The position numbers and the translations under genes are program-made. The notes beneath the pieces were generated by a model. That model worked only from the letters and a program-made list of their open reading frames with translations, was not told the origin of the DNA and made no database searches. Source: Caulobacter sp. X (lineage in GTDB: Bacteria; Pseudomonadota; Alphaproteobacteria; Caulobacterales; Caulobacteraceae). From it: a stretch of 64,000 nt of DNA. Numbering within the stretch: the first letter of the stretch is position 1; the number at the start of each line of letters is the position of its first letter. This document shows, in pieces, positions 8,627 through 20,049 of this stretch. The DNA lies in assembly GCF_002742635.1 (NCBI RefSeq), contig NZ_PEGF01000001.1, positions 1,860,001 through 1,924,000 on the forward strand, read 5' to 3'.

Positions 8627-10375
8627 ATGGCCTCTTCTTCTGTGGCGCTCAAAGCGTCTTCCGCCACCCCCGACGACCGCACGGGCGCCTGCCTCGAAGC
8701 GGCGCGCAGCGCGATCGAGGGCCGCTTCCTTGAGGTGGGCGACGTTCTGTCACGCGCCGTCGACGGCATGAACGCGCTGATCACCGCGCTCGACCGCATG
8801 AAGGAAAGCCTGGACGGCGACAGCGTCGCGACCGCCGCGCGTGAACTGGGCCAGGCCTCCGACACCCTGCGCCAGTTGCCGCAGAGCCTGGAGGGCCGCC
8901 TCGAGAAGCTGAGCGGTCTCGTCAAGGTCGGCTCCGACCTGACCAAGTGCATCGAGGACATGCACAAGCACCTGGCCTACCTCCGGGTGTTCGGCGTCAA
9001 CATCAAGATCACTTCGGGCGGCATCGCGGCGGCGGGTCCGGAGTTCGCGATCTTCGCCCAGGAGATTTGCGACTGCATCGAACTGGGCCGCACGCAGCTC
9101 GACACGTTCCGCGCCGATCTTGGCGCGCTCGACGGCGATCTGCGCCAGGCCCTCGGCCAAGAGGCCGATCTCGCCCGCCGCTGCGACGAGCTCCTGCCCG
9201 CCGTGCCGGACTCCCTGGTCGCCCAGGTCGCGGCGATCACCGCCCACCAGGCGCGGATCGGCCAGATCAGCGAGCAGGTCGCCGGCCTCGCCCGCGATGT
9301 GCGCAAGAAGGTCGCCTCGGCGCTCGCGGCGTTGCAGATCGGCGACATCACCCGTCAACGCATCGAGCATGTCCAGTTCGGACTAGCCCTGTTGGACGCG
9401 CCGGAAGTGCGCGCCCTGCCGGCAGAGGCGCGCGGGCGGCTCGAGACCTTCATGCGCCGGTTGCTGATCGCGCAGCTGGACGCCACCACGCGCGACTTCC
9501 GCCGCGACGTCTCCCGCATCGGCCTGAATGTCGGGGCCATGGCCGCTGACGCCAGCGAGATCCTGCGCCTGCGCGACCACGCCGAAGGCCAAGGCGGCGA
9601 GGGCAATTTCCTGCGCGGTCTGGAAGCCAATGTCGGCAAGGCTTTCGCCCTGGTCGACGACATCGAGGCCGGCGAGCGTTCCGCCGAGGCCGTCAGCCGC
9701 TCGGCCAGCCGCTCGGCGCGGGATCTCGCGGCCCAGGTCGCCGCCATCCAGAACATGCGCGCCGACGTGCAGATGATGGCGATGAACACGACGCTGAAAT
9801 GCTCGCGCATCGGCGAGACAGGAAAGCCGCTGGGCGTCATCGCCATCGAGCTCCGCCAGCACGCGACCCATCTTGAGACTTCCGCCGGCCACACGCTGGC
9901 GGCGCTGGAGTCGCTGTTTGGATCGACGACGGACGAAGAGGTCCCCGAAACCGAAGACTTGGCGCCGCAGGTCAGCGCGGCCTCGGCCGCGGCCGAGGCT
10001 CTGCGCCAGGCGGTCGAGCGCATCCGCAAGACCGGCGACGAGGTGGACGGCGATCTGGCCGAGGCGGCCGATCAGGGCGGGCAGGTCGTGGCCATGCTGA
10101 AGCAGGCCGCCACGCGCTTCGATTTCGACCGTCAGGTCGGCGGCTATCTCGATGAAGCGCTGGAGCTTCTGGCCCGGGACGTCGGCGACGACGACCGCAT
10201 CGACGACCTCGCCGAGATCCTGGCGCCGCTGATGGCCAGGCTGTCGCGCACCTACACCATGGCCCAGGAGCGCGAGGTCCACGCGCCCTTCGCCGATCTG
10301 GTCGGCGAGGTTCCCGAGCTGAACCCGCACGCTCAGCCGCCCGCCGCGCAAAGCGACGACGACATCTTCCTCTAG
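8627..10375 (+). CDS. Soluble methyl-accepting-chemotaxis-like protein with degenerate signalling tip
   Basis: This 582-residue, mostly helical, Ala/Glu-rich protein has no transmembrane segment, HAMP or obvious sensor domain. Near residues 380-410 it has RADVQMMAMNTTLKCSRIGETGKP then LGVIAIELRQHA. This aligns with the receptor hairpin tip ([23 protein letters not shown]) but replaces the canonical [11 protein letters not shown] core. The long flanking helices fit a coiled-coil receptor cytoplasmic domain. The gene converges on cheB with a 54-bp gap, so it is physically linked to the chemotaxis operon but transcribed separately. No Shine-Dalgarno is obvious at the ATG. It could be a dedicated array scaffold or adaptor, or a receptor for a cytoplasmic cue; function is not established. 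Confidence 0.7.
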   Translation: MASSSVALKASSATPDDRTGACLEAARSAIEGRFLEVGDVLSRAVDGMNALITALDRMKESLDGDSVATAARELGQASDTLRQLPQSLEGRLEKLSGLVKVGSDLTKCIEDMHKHLAYLRVFGVNIKITSGGIAAAGPEFAIFAQEICDCIELGRTQLDTFRADLGALDGDLRQALGQEADLARRCDELLPAVPDSLVAQVAAITAHQARIGQISEQVAGLARDVRKKVASALAALQIGDITRQRIEHVQFGLALLDAPEVRALPAEARGRLETFMRRLLIAQLDATTRDFRRDVSRIGLNVGAMAADASEILRLRDHAEGQGGEGNFLRGLEANVGKAFALVDDIEAGERSAEAVSRSASRSARDLAAQVAAIQNMRADVQMMAMNTTLKCSRIGETGKPLGVIAIELRQHATHLETSAGHTLAALESLFGSTTDEEVPETEDLAPQVSAASAAAEALRQAVERIRKTGDEVDGDLAEAADQGGQVVAMLKQAATRFDFDRQVGGYLDEALELLARDVGDDDRIDDLAEILAPLMARLSRTYTMAQEREVHAPFADLVGEVPELNPHAQPPAAQSDDDIFL

Positions 10376-10394
10376 ATCCGGGTTCTAAGTCCGT

Positions 10395-10419
10395 CAGGGC
10401 CCAGCGCTCGGGCGCCCTG
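10395..10419. terminator. Putative bidirectional hairpin terminator between receptor-like gene and cheB
   Basis: CAGGGC at 10395-10400 pairs with GCCCTG at 10414-10419 around a 13-nt loop, in the 54-bp gap between two convergent stops. There is no T-tract, so intrinsic termination is only plausible. Confidence 0.35.
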
Positions 10420-10429
10420 CGTGGACGCT

Positions 10430-12405
<1,976 letters not shown>

Positions 12406-12459
12406 GGGTTCTGCTTTCGTCGGGCGCCGACGCGCCTTCTCGTTTCGGATGCTGACGCG

Positions 12460-12936
12460 TCAGGCGGCCTGGGCGATCAGCGCGGCGTCCTGGCTGGTCA
12501 GCAGCCTGGGCAGGTCGAAGATCACGACGAAGCCTTGATCCCGCCGGACGACGCCCTTGATGTAGTCCGACCGCCACGGCACGCCGATGTCCGGCGCGGC
12601 CTCGATCTGCTCGGGCTCGAACGTCGCCACCTCGATCACCCGATCGGCGACGAGGCCGAGGGACAGGATCCGATCCTCGATCGGCACGTCCAGCACCAGG
12701 ATCCGCGTCGCCAGATTGGGCTCCACGCGCGGCAGGCCCAGCTTGGTCCGCAGATCCAGGGTCGGCGTGCCCCGCCCCCGCACGTCGGTCAGCCCCAGCA
12801 GATAGGTGGGGCCTTCCGGCAGGGCGGAGGGCGCGCTGTAGTCCAGGATTTCGCGGACGAAGGCCACGGGCACCGCGAACACCTCGGCGCCCAGGCCCAG
12901 CGTCACGCACTGCCGCTCCAGGAAGACCTCGCTCAC
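12460..12936 (-). CDS. cheW: Chemotaxis coupling protein CheW (distal copy)
   Basis: This 158-residue single-domain CheW protein begins with the family strand [21 protein letters not shown] and has [16 protein letters not shown] corresponding to the CheW core loop (usually NLRGxxxPxxDLR). It couples receptors to CheA in the membrane array. The ATG overlaps the receptor gene's stop (ATGA). The operon carries a second, diverged CheW, which may allow receptor-specific coupling; that is inference. Confidence 0.93.
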   Translation of the reverse strand: MSEVFLERQCVTLGLGAEVFAVPVAFVREILDYSAPSALPEGPTYLLGLTDVRGRGTPTLDLRTKLGLPRVEPNLATRILVLDVPIEDRILSLGLVADRVIEVATFEPEQIEAAPDIGVPWRSDYIKGVVRRDQGFVVIFDLPRLLTSQDAALIAQAA

Positions 12937-14738
12937 GCGACATACTCCCTGAACTCGCCGTCCTGGTCGTCGGGACCGCCGCTGGTCAGGTCGAGGGCGA
13001 AGCCGGCCGCGCGGGCCTGCTGGGCCGCGACCGGAGCGCGCGCCGGAGCCTTGGCCTTGGCTGGCGCCTTGGCGACAGGCGCGGCGCGCCGGGCCGGCGC
13101 GCGAGCGGGCGCGCGACGATCCTGACCGCTGCTGTCGATGCGGAAGTAGGAGATCGACGTCTGCAGCTCTTCGGCCTGGGCCGCCAGCTCTTCCGAAGTC
13201 GCCGACATCTCTTCCGAGGCCGAGGCGTTCTGCTGGGTCACCTTGTCCAGCTGCTGGATGGCGTCGTTGATCTGGCTGGCGCCGATGTCCTGCTCGCGGC
13301 AGGCCGCGGTGATCTCCGTGACCAGCTCGGCGGTCTTGCGGATGTTCGGCACCAGGGTGGTCAGCATCTCGCCGGCGGTCTGGGCCGCCTTGACGGTGTC
13401 GCTGGAGACCGCGCTGATCTCGGCGGCGGCCGTCTGGCTGCGTTCGGCCAGCTTGCGCACTTCCGAGGCGACCACGGCGAAGCCGCGGCCGTGCTCACCG
13501 GCCCGGGCGGCCTCGACGGCGGCGTTCAGGGCCAGCAGGTCGGTCTGGCGGGCGATTTCCTGGACGATGGTGATCTTCTCGGCGATCGTCTGCATGGCGC
13601 TGACGGCCTTGTTGACGGCCTGGCCCGAGGTCTCGGCGTCCTGGGCGGACTGGCGCGCGATCTTCTCGGTCTGGGAGGCGTTGTCGGCGTTCTGCTTGAT
13701 GTTGGCCGTCATCTCCTCCATCGAGGCCGAGACCTGCTCGGCGGCGGCGGCCTGTTCGGTCGCGCCCTGGCTCATCTGCTCGGACGTGGCCGACAGCTCC
13801 TGGCTGCCCGACGAGACGTTCTCCGAGGCGGCGATGGCGTCGGCGACGATGCCACGCAGGCGATCCACCATCCGCTCCAGCGCGATGCCCAGGGTGTCCT
13901 TGTCCGACAGCGGCTGGGGCCGCACGGTGAGATCGCCATCGGCGATCCGATCGGCCAGCCCGGCGGTGTCGCGCAGATTGGACGTCATCTGGTTGACGGT
14001 CGTCACCAGATCCTTGATCTCGTCGTCGGTCGTGACGGAAACTTCGTGGTTGAGATCGCCGATCGCGACCGCCTCGATGGCTTGCGAAGCCTTACGCAGC
14101 CCCGTCGTGACCGTCCGCGAAATCCACAGGGCCGCCGCGACGCCGACGATCAGCGCCAGGGCGATGACGCCGATGAACATCGTCCGCGCGTCGGCGAAGA
14201 CCTTGTCGCCGGTCGCGCTGGCGTCCTTGCCGCCGGCCACGTTCAGATCCACAAGGCGCACGGCGTCGTTCGACATGTCGTCGTAGAGCGCCTTGCTATC
14301 CTTCAGCATCGCCGCGGCTTCCACGTTCTTGTTCTGACGGGAAAAGACCAGGGCCTTATCGGCCTCGCGCAGGTACGCGTCGTACTTGCGGGCGAAGGAA
14401 TTGTAGATGTCCCGCTCCTCGTTGGAGGAGATCAGGGGCTCGTACGTCTTCCGCGTCTGAGCGATCAGACTCACGGTTTCGTTGATCTGCTTCTCCACCG
14501 CCGCCATGTCGGCGGGATCGGTGGAGGCGACGTGCGCGTAGTGCTCGGCGCGAAGATCGGAGGTCGCGGTGTTGATGCGATGCACCGCGTCGATGCTCGG
14601 CATCCAGTTCTCGGCGATGATGGTCGACTGGTCATTCACCGTCGACATCTTCAGGACCCCGACGACGCCGAGGGTGGCGCAGAGCGCCAGGACCGCGGCG
14701 AACGCGCCGGCTAGCTTCAGTTTGATGGTTGGACGCAT
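12933..14738 (-). CDS. Methyl-accepting chemotaxis protein (receptor 1)
   Basis: The 601-residue receptor has TM1 at about residues 10-30 and a periplasmic four-helix-bundle ligand domain to about residue 187. TM2 ([20 protein letters not shown]) follows, then HAMP and a long signalling domain with the canonical tip [24 protein letters not shown]. After a Pro/Ala-rich linker (about residues 540-575) the protein ends in EFREYVA. EFREY fits the aromatic-x-x-aromatic pattern of CheR/CheB-tethering pentapeptides. The signalling and tail regions are nearly identical to those of the next receptor while the sensor halves differ, indicating duplication or gene conversion. Confidence 0.95.
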   Translation of the reverse strand: MRPTIKLKLAGAFAAVLALCATLGVVGVLKMSTVNDQSTIIAENWMPSIDAVHRINTATSDLRAEHYAHVASTDPADMAAVEKQINETVSLIAQTRKTYEPLISSNEERDIYNSFARKYDAYLREADKALVFSRQNKNVEAAAMLKDSKALYDDMSNDAVRLVDLNVAGGKDASATGDKVFADARTMFIGVIALALIVGVAAALWISRTVTTGLRKASQAIEAVAIGDLNHEVSVTTDDEIKDLVTTVNQMTSNLRDTAGLADRIADGDLTVRPQPLSDKDTLGIALERMVDRLRGIVADAIAASENVSSGSQELSATSEQMSQGATEQAAAAEQVSASMEEMTANIKQNADNASQTEKIARQSAQDAETSGQAVNKAVSAMQTIAEKITIVQEIARQTDLLALNAAVEAARAGEHGRGFAVVASEVRKLAERSQTAAAEISAVSSDTVKAAQTAGEMLTTLVPNIRKTAELVTEITAACREQDIGASQINDAIQQLDKVTQQNASASEEMSATSEELAAQAEELQTSISYFRIDSSGQDRRAPARAPARRAAPVAKAPAKAKAPARAPVAAQQARAAGFALDLTSGGPDDQDGEFREYVA

Positions 14739-14776
14739 CTCATGCCCCCTTCGGGCGAATGTTCAGGGTGATCGCT

Positions 14777-16453
14777 TTACGCGTACTCACGAAAATCGGC
14801 GTCGTCGGCGTCCGGACCGCCGCTGGTCAGGTCCAGGGCGAAGCCGGCCGCGCGGGCCTGCTGGGCCGCGACCGGGCTGCGCGCCGGCGCCTTGGCGGCG
14901 GACTTGGCGACGGGCGCCGCACGGCGGGCGGCCGGACGCGGCGCCGGGCGGCGGCCATGACCGCCGTCGGTGCGGAAATAGGAGATCGAGGTCTGCAGCT
15001 CCTCGGCCTGGGCGGCCAGTTCCTCGGAGGTCGCCGACATCTCTTCCGAGGCGGCGGCGTTCTGCTGGGTGACCTGGTCCAGTTGCTGGATGGCCTGGTT
15101 GATCTGGCTGGAGCCGATGTCCTGCTCGCGGCAGGCGGCGCTGATCTCCGAGACCAATTCTGCGGTCTTGCGGATGTTCGGCACCAGGGTGGTCAGCATC
15201 TCGCCGGCGGTCTGGGCCGCCTTGACGGTGTCGCTGGAGACCGCGCTGATCTCGGCGGCGGCCGTCTGGCTGCGTTCGGCCAGCTTACGGACTTCCGAGG
15301 CGACCACGGCGAAGCCGCGGCCGTGCTCTCCAGCCCGGGCGGCCTCGACGGCCGCGTTCAGGGCCAGCAGGTCGGTCTGGCGGGCGATTTCCTGGACGAT
15401 GGTGATCTTCTCGGCGATCGTCTGCATGGCGTCGACGGCCTTGTTGACCGCCTGGCCCGAGGTCTCGGCGTCCATCGCCGACTGGCGGGCGATCTTCTCG
15501 GTCTGGTTGGCGTTGTCGGCGTTCTGCTTGATGTTGGCGGCCATCTCTTCCATCGAGGCCGAGACCTGCTCGGCGGCGGCGGCCTGCTCGGTCACGCCCT
15601 GGCTCATCTGCTCGGCCGTGGCCGACAGCTCCTGGCTGCCCGACGAGACGTTCTCGGAGGCGGCGATGGCGTCGCCCACGATGCCGCGCAGGCGCTCGAT
15701 CATGACGTTCACATTGCCCAGCAGATCGCCGATCTCGTCGCGCGTGGTGACCTCGGCGGTCTTGGTCAGGTCGCCTTCGGCCACGGTGCGAACCGCTTCC
15801 GACGCGCGGGCCAGGCCCTTGCTGACCATGGTCGATATGTAGACGGCTGCGGCGACGGCGATCAGCAGCGAGATGACCGACACCGTGATCAGCAGGTTGC
15901 GCGCGCTCTTCGAGGCCTTGTCGGCCTCATCGGTGGCCTGGGCCAATTGATCATTGGACAGCGCGACGAGCTCGTCGACCTTGGCGACGGCCTCGGTGAT
16001 GGCCTTGCGGCTCTCGCCCATGGTCAGGACGGTGGCTTCCGCATCCTTGTGTTCGATGGCGAAGGCGAAGACCCGGGTATGGACCTCGGCCATGGTGTTG
16101 TAGGCGGCTTCCAGCGCCAGCCAGCGCGGCTTGCCCTCGGCCGAGGCGAGGCTCTTGGCCTTCTCGAGCAGACCTTCGACGGTCGCCTTCTCCTTCTGGA
16201 TCGAGCCCTCGAACTTGCGGATCTCGACCACGTCGTCCGACAGGACCATGTTCTTTTCGGCCCGGACGATGTTCAGCAGGTGAATGTTGATCTCCTGGGC
16301 GAGCTCCATGCGCTTAACCGGCGCGGCCAGCACGCCTTCCAGGCTGTCCTGGGCGCTGTTCAGCTCGCGCATGGCGAACAGGTTTCCGCCCACCAGCAGG
16401 AGGATCAGAAGCCCGAAAGCGGCGGCGAGTTGCAGCTTGATGGTGAGACGCAT
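14777..16453 (-). CDS. Methyl-accepting chemotaxis protein (receptor 2)
   Basis: The 558-residue receptor has TM1 (about 7-27, [14 protein letters not shown] core), a periplasmic helical bundle of about 160 residues, TM2 ([21 protein letters not shown]), HAMP, and a signalling domain with tip [24 protein letters not shown]. The C-terminal Pro/Ala/Arg linker ends in DFREYA, a probable pentapeptide tether parallel to EFREYVA in receptor 1. The sensor domain differs from receptor 1, so it probably detects another signal; the ligand is unknown. It lies 17 nt after the cheW stop and 38 nt before receptor 1. Confidence 0.95.
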   Translation of the reverse strand: MRLTIKLQLAAAFGLLILLLVGGNLFAMRELNSAQDSLEGVLAAPVKRMELAQEINIHLLNIVRAEKNMVLSDDVVEIRKFEGSIQKEKATVEGLLEKAKSLASAEGKPRWLALEAAYNTMAEVHTRVFAFAIEHKDAEATVLTMGESRKAITEAVAKVDELVALSNDQLAQATDEADKASKSARNLLITVSVISLLIAVAAAVYISTMVSKGLARASEAVRTVAEGDLTKTAEVTTRDEIGDLLGNVNVMIERLRGIVGDAIAASENVSSGSQELSATAEQMSQGVTEQAAAAEQVSASMEEMAANIKQNADNANQTEKIARQSAMDAETSGQAVNKAVDAMQTIAEKITIVQEIARQTDLLALNAAVEAARAGEHGRGFAVVASEVRKLAERSQTAAAEISAVSSDTVKAAQTAGEMLTTLVPNIRKTAELVSEISAACREQDIGSSQINQAIQQLDQVTQQNAAASEEMSATSEELAAQAEELQTSISYFRTDGGHGRRPAPRPAARRAAPVAKSAAKAPARSPVAAQQARAAGFALDLTSGGPDADDADFREYA

Positions 16454-16470
16454 GGGGGTACTCCGGCCGC

Positions 16471-16953
16471 TCAGCGGGCTTGGGTCTGATGGAGGGGCGT
16501 GACCGAGGCCGTCTGGCCCCGAGCGGCGAAAATCTGGTCCAGGTCGGGCAGGACGATGAGGTCCCCATCGCGCCGGGCCAGCCGCCGGATGAAGTCGGTC
16601 CGCCAGCGCAGGCCGATGCGCGGAACTTCCTCGGTGGTCTCTTCGGTGATCGCGGTGACCTCGTGGACCTTGTCGGCGCGCAGGCCGATCAGGGCGGGCT
16701 CGCCGTCCAGCGGATGCTCGATCACGACGATCCGGGTGTCGATCGTGGGTTCGCCGCGCTCCATCTCGAACGCGACGCGCAGGTCGACCAGCGGAATGAT
16801 CCGACCACGGAAATTGATCACCGCGCCGACGAACGGCGGCGCGCCGGGCACCTCGGTTTCGGGCAGGAGGTCCAGGACCTCCCGGACCAGGTTGGCCTCG
16901 AGGGCGAAGGTCTCGCCCTGCAGATCGAAGGTCAGGGCTTCAAGCGTGCTCAT
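16471..16953 (-). CDS. cheW: Chemotaxis coupling protein CheW (proximal copy)
   Basis: A 160-residue CheW with [23 protein letters not shown] at the N-terminus and [14 protein letters not shown], the canonical RGxxxPxxDLR core. I place the start at 16953, preceded by AGGAG at seven nucleotides and 10 nt after the cheA stop. An upstream ATG at 16992 would overlap cheA by 29 nt and lacks support. Being next to cheA and carrying the more canonical core, it is probably the main coupling protein of this array. Confidence 0.94.
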   Translation of the reverse strand: MSTLEALTFDLQGETFALEANLVREVLDLLPETEVPGAPPFVGAVINFRGRIIPLVDLRVAFEMERGEPTIDTRIVVIEHPLDGEPALIGLRADKVHEVTAITEETTEEVPRIGLRWRTDFIRRLARRDGDLIVLPDLDQIFAARGQTASVTPLHQTQAR

Positions 16954-16963
16954 GGCGGCGCTC

Positions 16964-18919
16964 CTAACCAGCCGCGCGCAGATGCGCGTCATGCCGCTGG
17001 CCCAGATGGACCAGGGCGGGGATGTCGAGGATCAGCGCCACGCCGCCGTCGCCCAGGATCGTCGCGCCCGAGAAGGCGCCGATGTCGGCGTGAAAGCTGG
17101 ACAGCGGCTTGATGACCGTCTGGTGGTCGCCCAGGATCTGATCGACCACGAGGCCGACGCGGTCCTGGCCGGTCGCCACCACGACGATCTTCTGATGCGG
17201 ATCGGGCGGTGAGCCGGTCTTGAACTCCTCGCGCAGGCGGATGAACGGCACCAGCTCGTCGCGCAGGGTGATCAGGCTGCGGCCCGTGGAGCGCAGGTCC
17301 TGGGCCGGCGACAGCTCGACGCATTCCTCGACATTGGCCAGCGGAATGACGAAGCGGCTGGCGCCGACGCGGACCAGCAGGCCGTCGATGATCGCCAGGG
17401 TCAGCGGGATGCGCAGCGACACCACCGAGCCCTCGCCGGGGTTGCTGGTGATCTCCAGCGAACCGCGCAGGCCCTCGATGGTCTTCTTGACGACGTCCAT
17501 GCCGACGCCGCGCCCCGAGAGGTTGGTGATCGTCGCCGCCGTCGAGAAGCCCGGCGCGAAGATCAGGTTCAGAAGCTCATTGTCGGTCAGGGCCTGGCCG
17601 GGCGTGATCAAGCCGTTCTCCTCGGCCTTGGCTCGCACGCGATCACGATCGACGCCGCGACCATCGTCGGTGATGGTGATCAGCACCTCGGCGCCGGACT
17701 GGACAGCCGACAGGCGGATCAGGCCCGCCTCGGGCTTGCCGGCGGCCAGGCGCTGCTCGGGCGCCTCCAGGCCGTGGTCGGCGGCGTTGCGGACCAGGTG
17801 GACCAGCGGGTCGGCCAGACGCTCGATCACGGTCTTGTCGAGCTCGGTGGTCTCGCCCTCGATCTGAAGGTCGATCTTCTTGCCGGTGTCGTGCTGCAGA
17901 TCGTGGATCAGGCGGCGGAAGCGGCCGAACAGCTGGATCACCGGCACCATGCGCACGACCATCATCGTGTCGCGCATCTCGGCGGCCAGGCGTTCGATCT
18001 CCTCGGCGACGGCGCGCAGGGCCGTGTCGAGGCTGGACGAGGCCAGCTGCTTCAGGCGGGACTGGGCGATAACCAGCTCGCCGACGCGGTCCATCATCTC
18101 GTCCAGCCGCTCGGCGGGGACGCGGACCGTCTCGCCGCCGGTCTTGGCGGCGCGGGTGTCCTGGGCGGCGGTCTCGACGGGCTTGTCGGCCTGGCCCGTC
18201 ACGGCCGGCTCGGCGTCGTCCGAAGGCGACCCGAGGTCGCCGGACGCGGTCAATTCCTCGACCTCGAGGGTCATCTCGTCGATCACGAAGATGAAGACGT
18301 CATCGATGGCGTCGCGGCCGTGCGGGGTGGTCAGCAGGACCTCCCAGGCCAGACGGCACTCGGTGGGGACCAGCTCCTCCAGCATCGGCACGTCGTCGGT
18401 GATCACCCGGACCTGGCAATCGCCCAGTTCGCGCAGCTCGTCGAGCAGCGGCAGGGGACGGGCGCCGTTGACCAGGGCGTCGGCGGGCAGGCTGAAACGG
18501 ATCTTCCAGGTGCTGGCGGCGGGCTTGGCCGGCGCGGCCGGGGCGTCGCCGCCCTCGACGGCGGCGTGCAGGTCGGCCAGCAGCGCCTCGTCGGCGCCCG
18601 GCTCGACCGGACGGCCCTCCGCCAGGGCCCGCATGTGATCCTGGGCGGCCAAAACGCAGGCGACCAGACGCGGCGAGGCCGGAACCTCGCCCTTGCGAAC
18701 CCGGTCGAAGGCCGTTTCGCAATGGTGGGTGAAGGCGGCCAGGGCGTCGAAGCCGAACATGGCGCCCGAGCCCTTCAGGGTGTGCAATCCGCGGAAGACC
18801 GCGTCGATCAGGTCGCGATCCCCCGGACGATGCGCCAGGTCGAGCAGGCCCTGCTCGACCTGCTCCAGAAGCTCCTGGGCCTCCTGACGGAACGTCTCGA
18901 TGGGATCTAGGCTGCTCAC
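16964..18919 (-). CDS. cheA: Chemotaxis sensor histidine kinase CheA
   Basis: This is a 651-residue CheA. The P1/HPt domain has phosphoacceptor His46 in RGLHTLKGSGAMFGF. A P2-like ferredoxin-fold region spans about 170-255, and the P3 dimerisation segment begins VRVPAERLDEMMDRVGELV. The P4 ATPase has VHLVRNAADHGLE, DDGRGVD and SGRGVGMDVV, and a CheW-like P5 is C-terminal. Unlike some relatives it has no C-terminal receiver. The start is the GTG at 18919 overlapping the cheY stop (GTGA); the open frame extends 21 codons further but lies inside cheY. It phosphorylates CheY and CheB. Confidence 0.96.
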   Translation of the reverse strand: MSSLDPIETFRQEAQELLEQVEQGLLDLAHRPGDRDLIDAVFRGLHTLKGSGAMFGFDALAAFTHHCETAFDRVRKGEVPASPRLVACVLAAQDHMRALAEGRPVEPGADEALLADLHAAVEGGDAPAAPAKPAASTWKIRFSLPADALVNGARPLPLLDELRELGDCQVRVITDDVPMLEELVPTECRLAWEVLLTTPHGRDAIDDVFIFVIDEMTLEVEELTASGDLGSPSDDAEPAVTGQADKPVETAAQDTRAAKTGGETVRVPAERLDEMMDRVGELVIAQSRLKQLASSSLDTALRAVAEEIERLAAEMRDTMMVVRMVPVIQLFGRFRRLIHDLQHDTGKKIDLQIEGETTELDKTVIERLADPLVHLVRNAADHGLEAPEQRLAAGKPEAGLIRLSAVQSGAEVLITITDDGRGVDRDRVRAKAEENGLITPGQALTDNELLNLIFAPGFSTAATITNLSGRGVGMDVVKKTIEGLRGSLEITSNPGEGSVVSLRIPLTLAIIDGLLVRVGASRFVIPLANVEECVELSPAQDLRSTGRSLITLRDELVPFIRLREEFKTGSPPDPHQKIVVVATGQDRVGLVVDQILGDHQTVIKPLSSFHADIGAFSGATILGDGGVALILDIPALVHLGQRHDAHLRAAG

Positions 18920-19281
18920 TTGGCGAGGACCTTCTTGACGACCCGGACCAGTTGGTCGGGCTCGAACGGCTTGGTCAGCCAACCCGTGGCGCCGGCCGCC
19001 TTGGCCTGGGCCTTCACGTCGGCGTCGGACTCGGTGGTCAGGAAGACGATCGGCACGCCGGCGCCCGCCGGGCGGCCTCGCAGCTCACGGATCATGGTCA
19101 GACCGTCCATCACCGGCATGTTCAGATCGGTGATGATCAGGTCGAAGCCGCCGGCGGAGGCCTTCTCCAGGCCCTCGGCCCCATTGCCCGCCTCCGAGAC
19201 GGCGTAGCCTTCGCTGCTCAGGGCGATCTTGATGGCCGCGCGGATGCTGATCGAGTCGTCGACGGTGAGAATGGCGCTCAT
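18916..19281 (-). CDS. cheY: Single-domain response regulator CheY
   Basis: A 121-residue receiver with the acidic pair in ILTVDDSISIR, phosphoacceptor Asp in LIITDLNMPVMDG, a conserved Thr in FLTTESD and Lys in LTKPFEPDQL. The start at 19281 overlaps the STAS gene's stop (ATGA), with a GGGGGAAAG stretch upstream. Its position directly before cheA marks it as the operon's cognate CheY, which would bind the flagellar switch or act as a phosphate sink. Which of these cannot be told from sequence. Confidence 0.93.
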   Translation of the reverse strand: MSAILTVDDSISIRAAIKIALSSEGYAVSEAGNGAEGLEKASAGGFDLIITDLNMPVMDGLTMIRELRGRPAGAGVPIVFLTTESDADVKAQAKAAGATGWLTKPFEPDQLVRVVKKVLAK

Positions 19282-19601
19282 GGCTGTGTCTTTCCCCCAG
19301 ACCAAAAATTCAGGCGGTCGGAGTCGTCCGGCTCCAGAAAGCCGCCGCGTTGCAGAACCTGGAGCAAGGCGCCCTCGGCGGGCTTCTCCAGACGGATCTC
19401 CTGGCCCTTGGCCGCCGCCGTGCGGCGCGCCGCTTCCAGAAGTTGAGCGAGCGTCAGGTCCGCGTCCTCGACCTCATCGAGGTTCACGACGACCGGGCCG
19501 CCGCGTTCCATCCCCGCGACCAGGGCCGCGTAGGCGTCAGATATACTCGAAACTGTCACATCTCCTGAGAGACGGACCGAATATTCGGAGATATTTGACA
19601 C
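19278..19601 (-). CDS. STAS-domain protein heading the chemotaxis operon
   Basis: I assign a 107-residue protein from a GTG at 19601 preceded by GAGGG. The longest frame adds 40 residues of non-homologous sequence. It has the STAS pattern of strand-helix units (VVVNLDEVEDADLTLAQLLEAA), but the serine phosphorylated in anti-sigma antagonists (usually DSSG) is replaced by ADLT. Such Ser-less STAS proteins are common in chemotaxis operons and are not expected to be kinase-regulated. It could modulate CheA, CheY or the receptors; the exact role is unknown. It is translationally coupled to cheY. Confidence 0.8.
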   Translation of the reverse strand: MSNISEYSVRLSGDVTVSSISDAYAALVAGMERGGPVVVNLDEVEDADLTLAQLLEAARRTAAAKGQEIRLEKPAEGALLQVLQRGGFLEPDDSDRLNFWSGGKTQP

Positions 19602-19979
19602 AAAGCCCTCGCACCTATGCAAATGTAACCGTGTTATGTATACGGGTGTAATTCTAGGTTTTAACCTGCGAGATCCAGCCTTAAATTGAGGTAAATTTAT
19701 CAGCCGACAGGACGGTGACATTGCGTCACGCGCGACGTGTTGTCACAGACCCTGCGGACAAGGTCCTCGGCATATGGAGTCAATCAGGCCGGGCTCTTCG
19801 CCAAGAAACCCTGCAATCTCCAAGGCATAAGGGCCATACAGCCTGGGCGAGCATCATCCTTGGGCGGAGCGAGAGCGCTCGGCTGCGCCAGTCGTCGCTC
19901 GATACTCAAAATCGGTAACAGGGTGACGCCCCCGAGCGCGCGACCACGTCGAGCGCGCCCCTGAGCCGCAAGAGAGGCC
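19602..19979. other. Gene-free AT-rich region upstream of the chemotaxis operon
   Basis: About 380 bp lie between the STAS start and the left copy of the 15-bp repeat. The part at 19610-19700 is markedly AT-rich for this genome. It contains a near-CtrA box (19681-19695) and an inverted repeat GTGAC-N5-GTCAC (19715-19729). Short open frames on both strands here lack ribosome binding sites and codon bias, so I do not call genes. Confidence 0.6.
19681..19695. promoter_or_regulatory. Near-match to a CtrA box
   Basis: TTAA-N7-TAAA reads as TTAA-N7-TTAA with one mismatch, about 80 bp upstream of the chemotaxis operon start codon. CtrA controls many Caulobacter motility genes. In an AT-rich stretch a chance match is possible. 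Confidence 0.3.
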
Positions 19980-19994
19980 AGGAAAATGGCGCGC
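19980..19994. repeat. Left copy of 15-bp direct repeat shared with tRNA-Arg 3' end
   Basis: AGGAAAATGGCGCGC occurs here and again, in the same orientation, at 30209-30223, where it spans the CCA and 3' acceptor end of tRNA-Arg. It lies just beyond the autotransporter stop. It may be an attachment-site remnant. No integrase is present between the copies. Confidence 0.45.
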
Positions 19995-20013
19995 GACGAG
20001 GCGGCTCCGGCGC

Positions 20014-20045
20014 GGCGAGGAGACCGTCCTGCCAGCCTCCTCGCC
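20014..20045 (-). terminator. Hairpin just downstream of the autotransporter gene
   Basis: GGCGAGGAG (20014-20022) pairs perfectly with CTCCTCGCC (20037-20045) around a 14-nt loop, 4 nt beyond the stop codon. There is no adjacent U-run on the minus transcript, so terminator function is likely but unproven. Confidence 0.5.
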
Positions 20046-20049
20046 AGCC

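Noticed and set aside
17774..18910. 378-codon plus-strand frame over cheA
   Set aside because: Antisense shadow; the Gly/Val/Asp-rich sequence has no motif.
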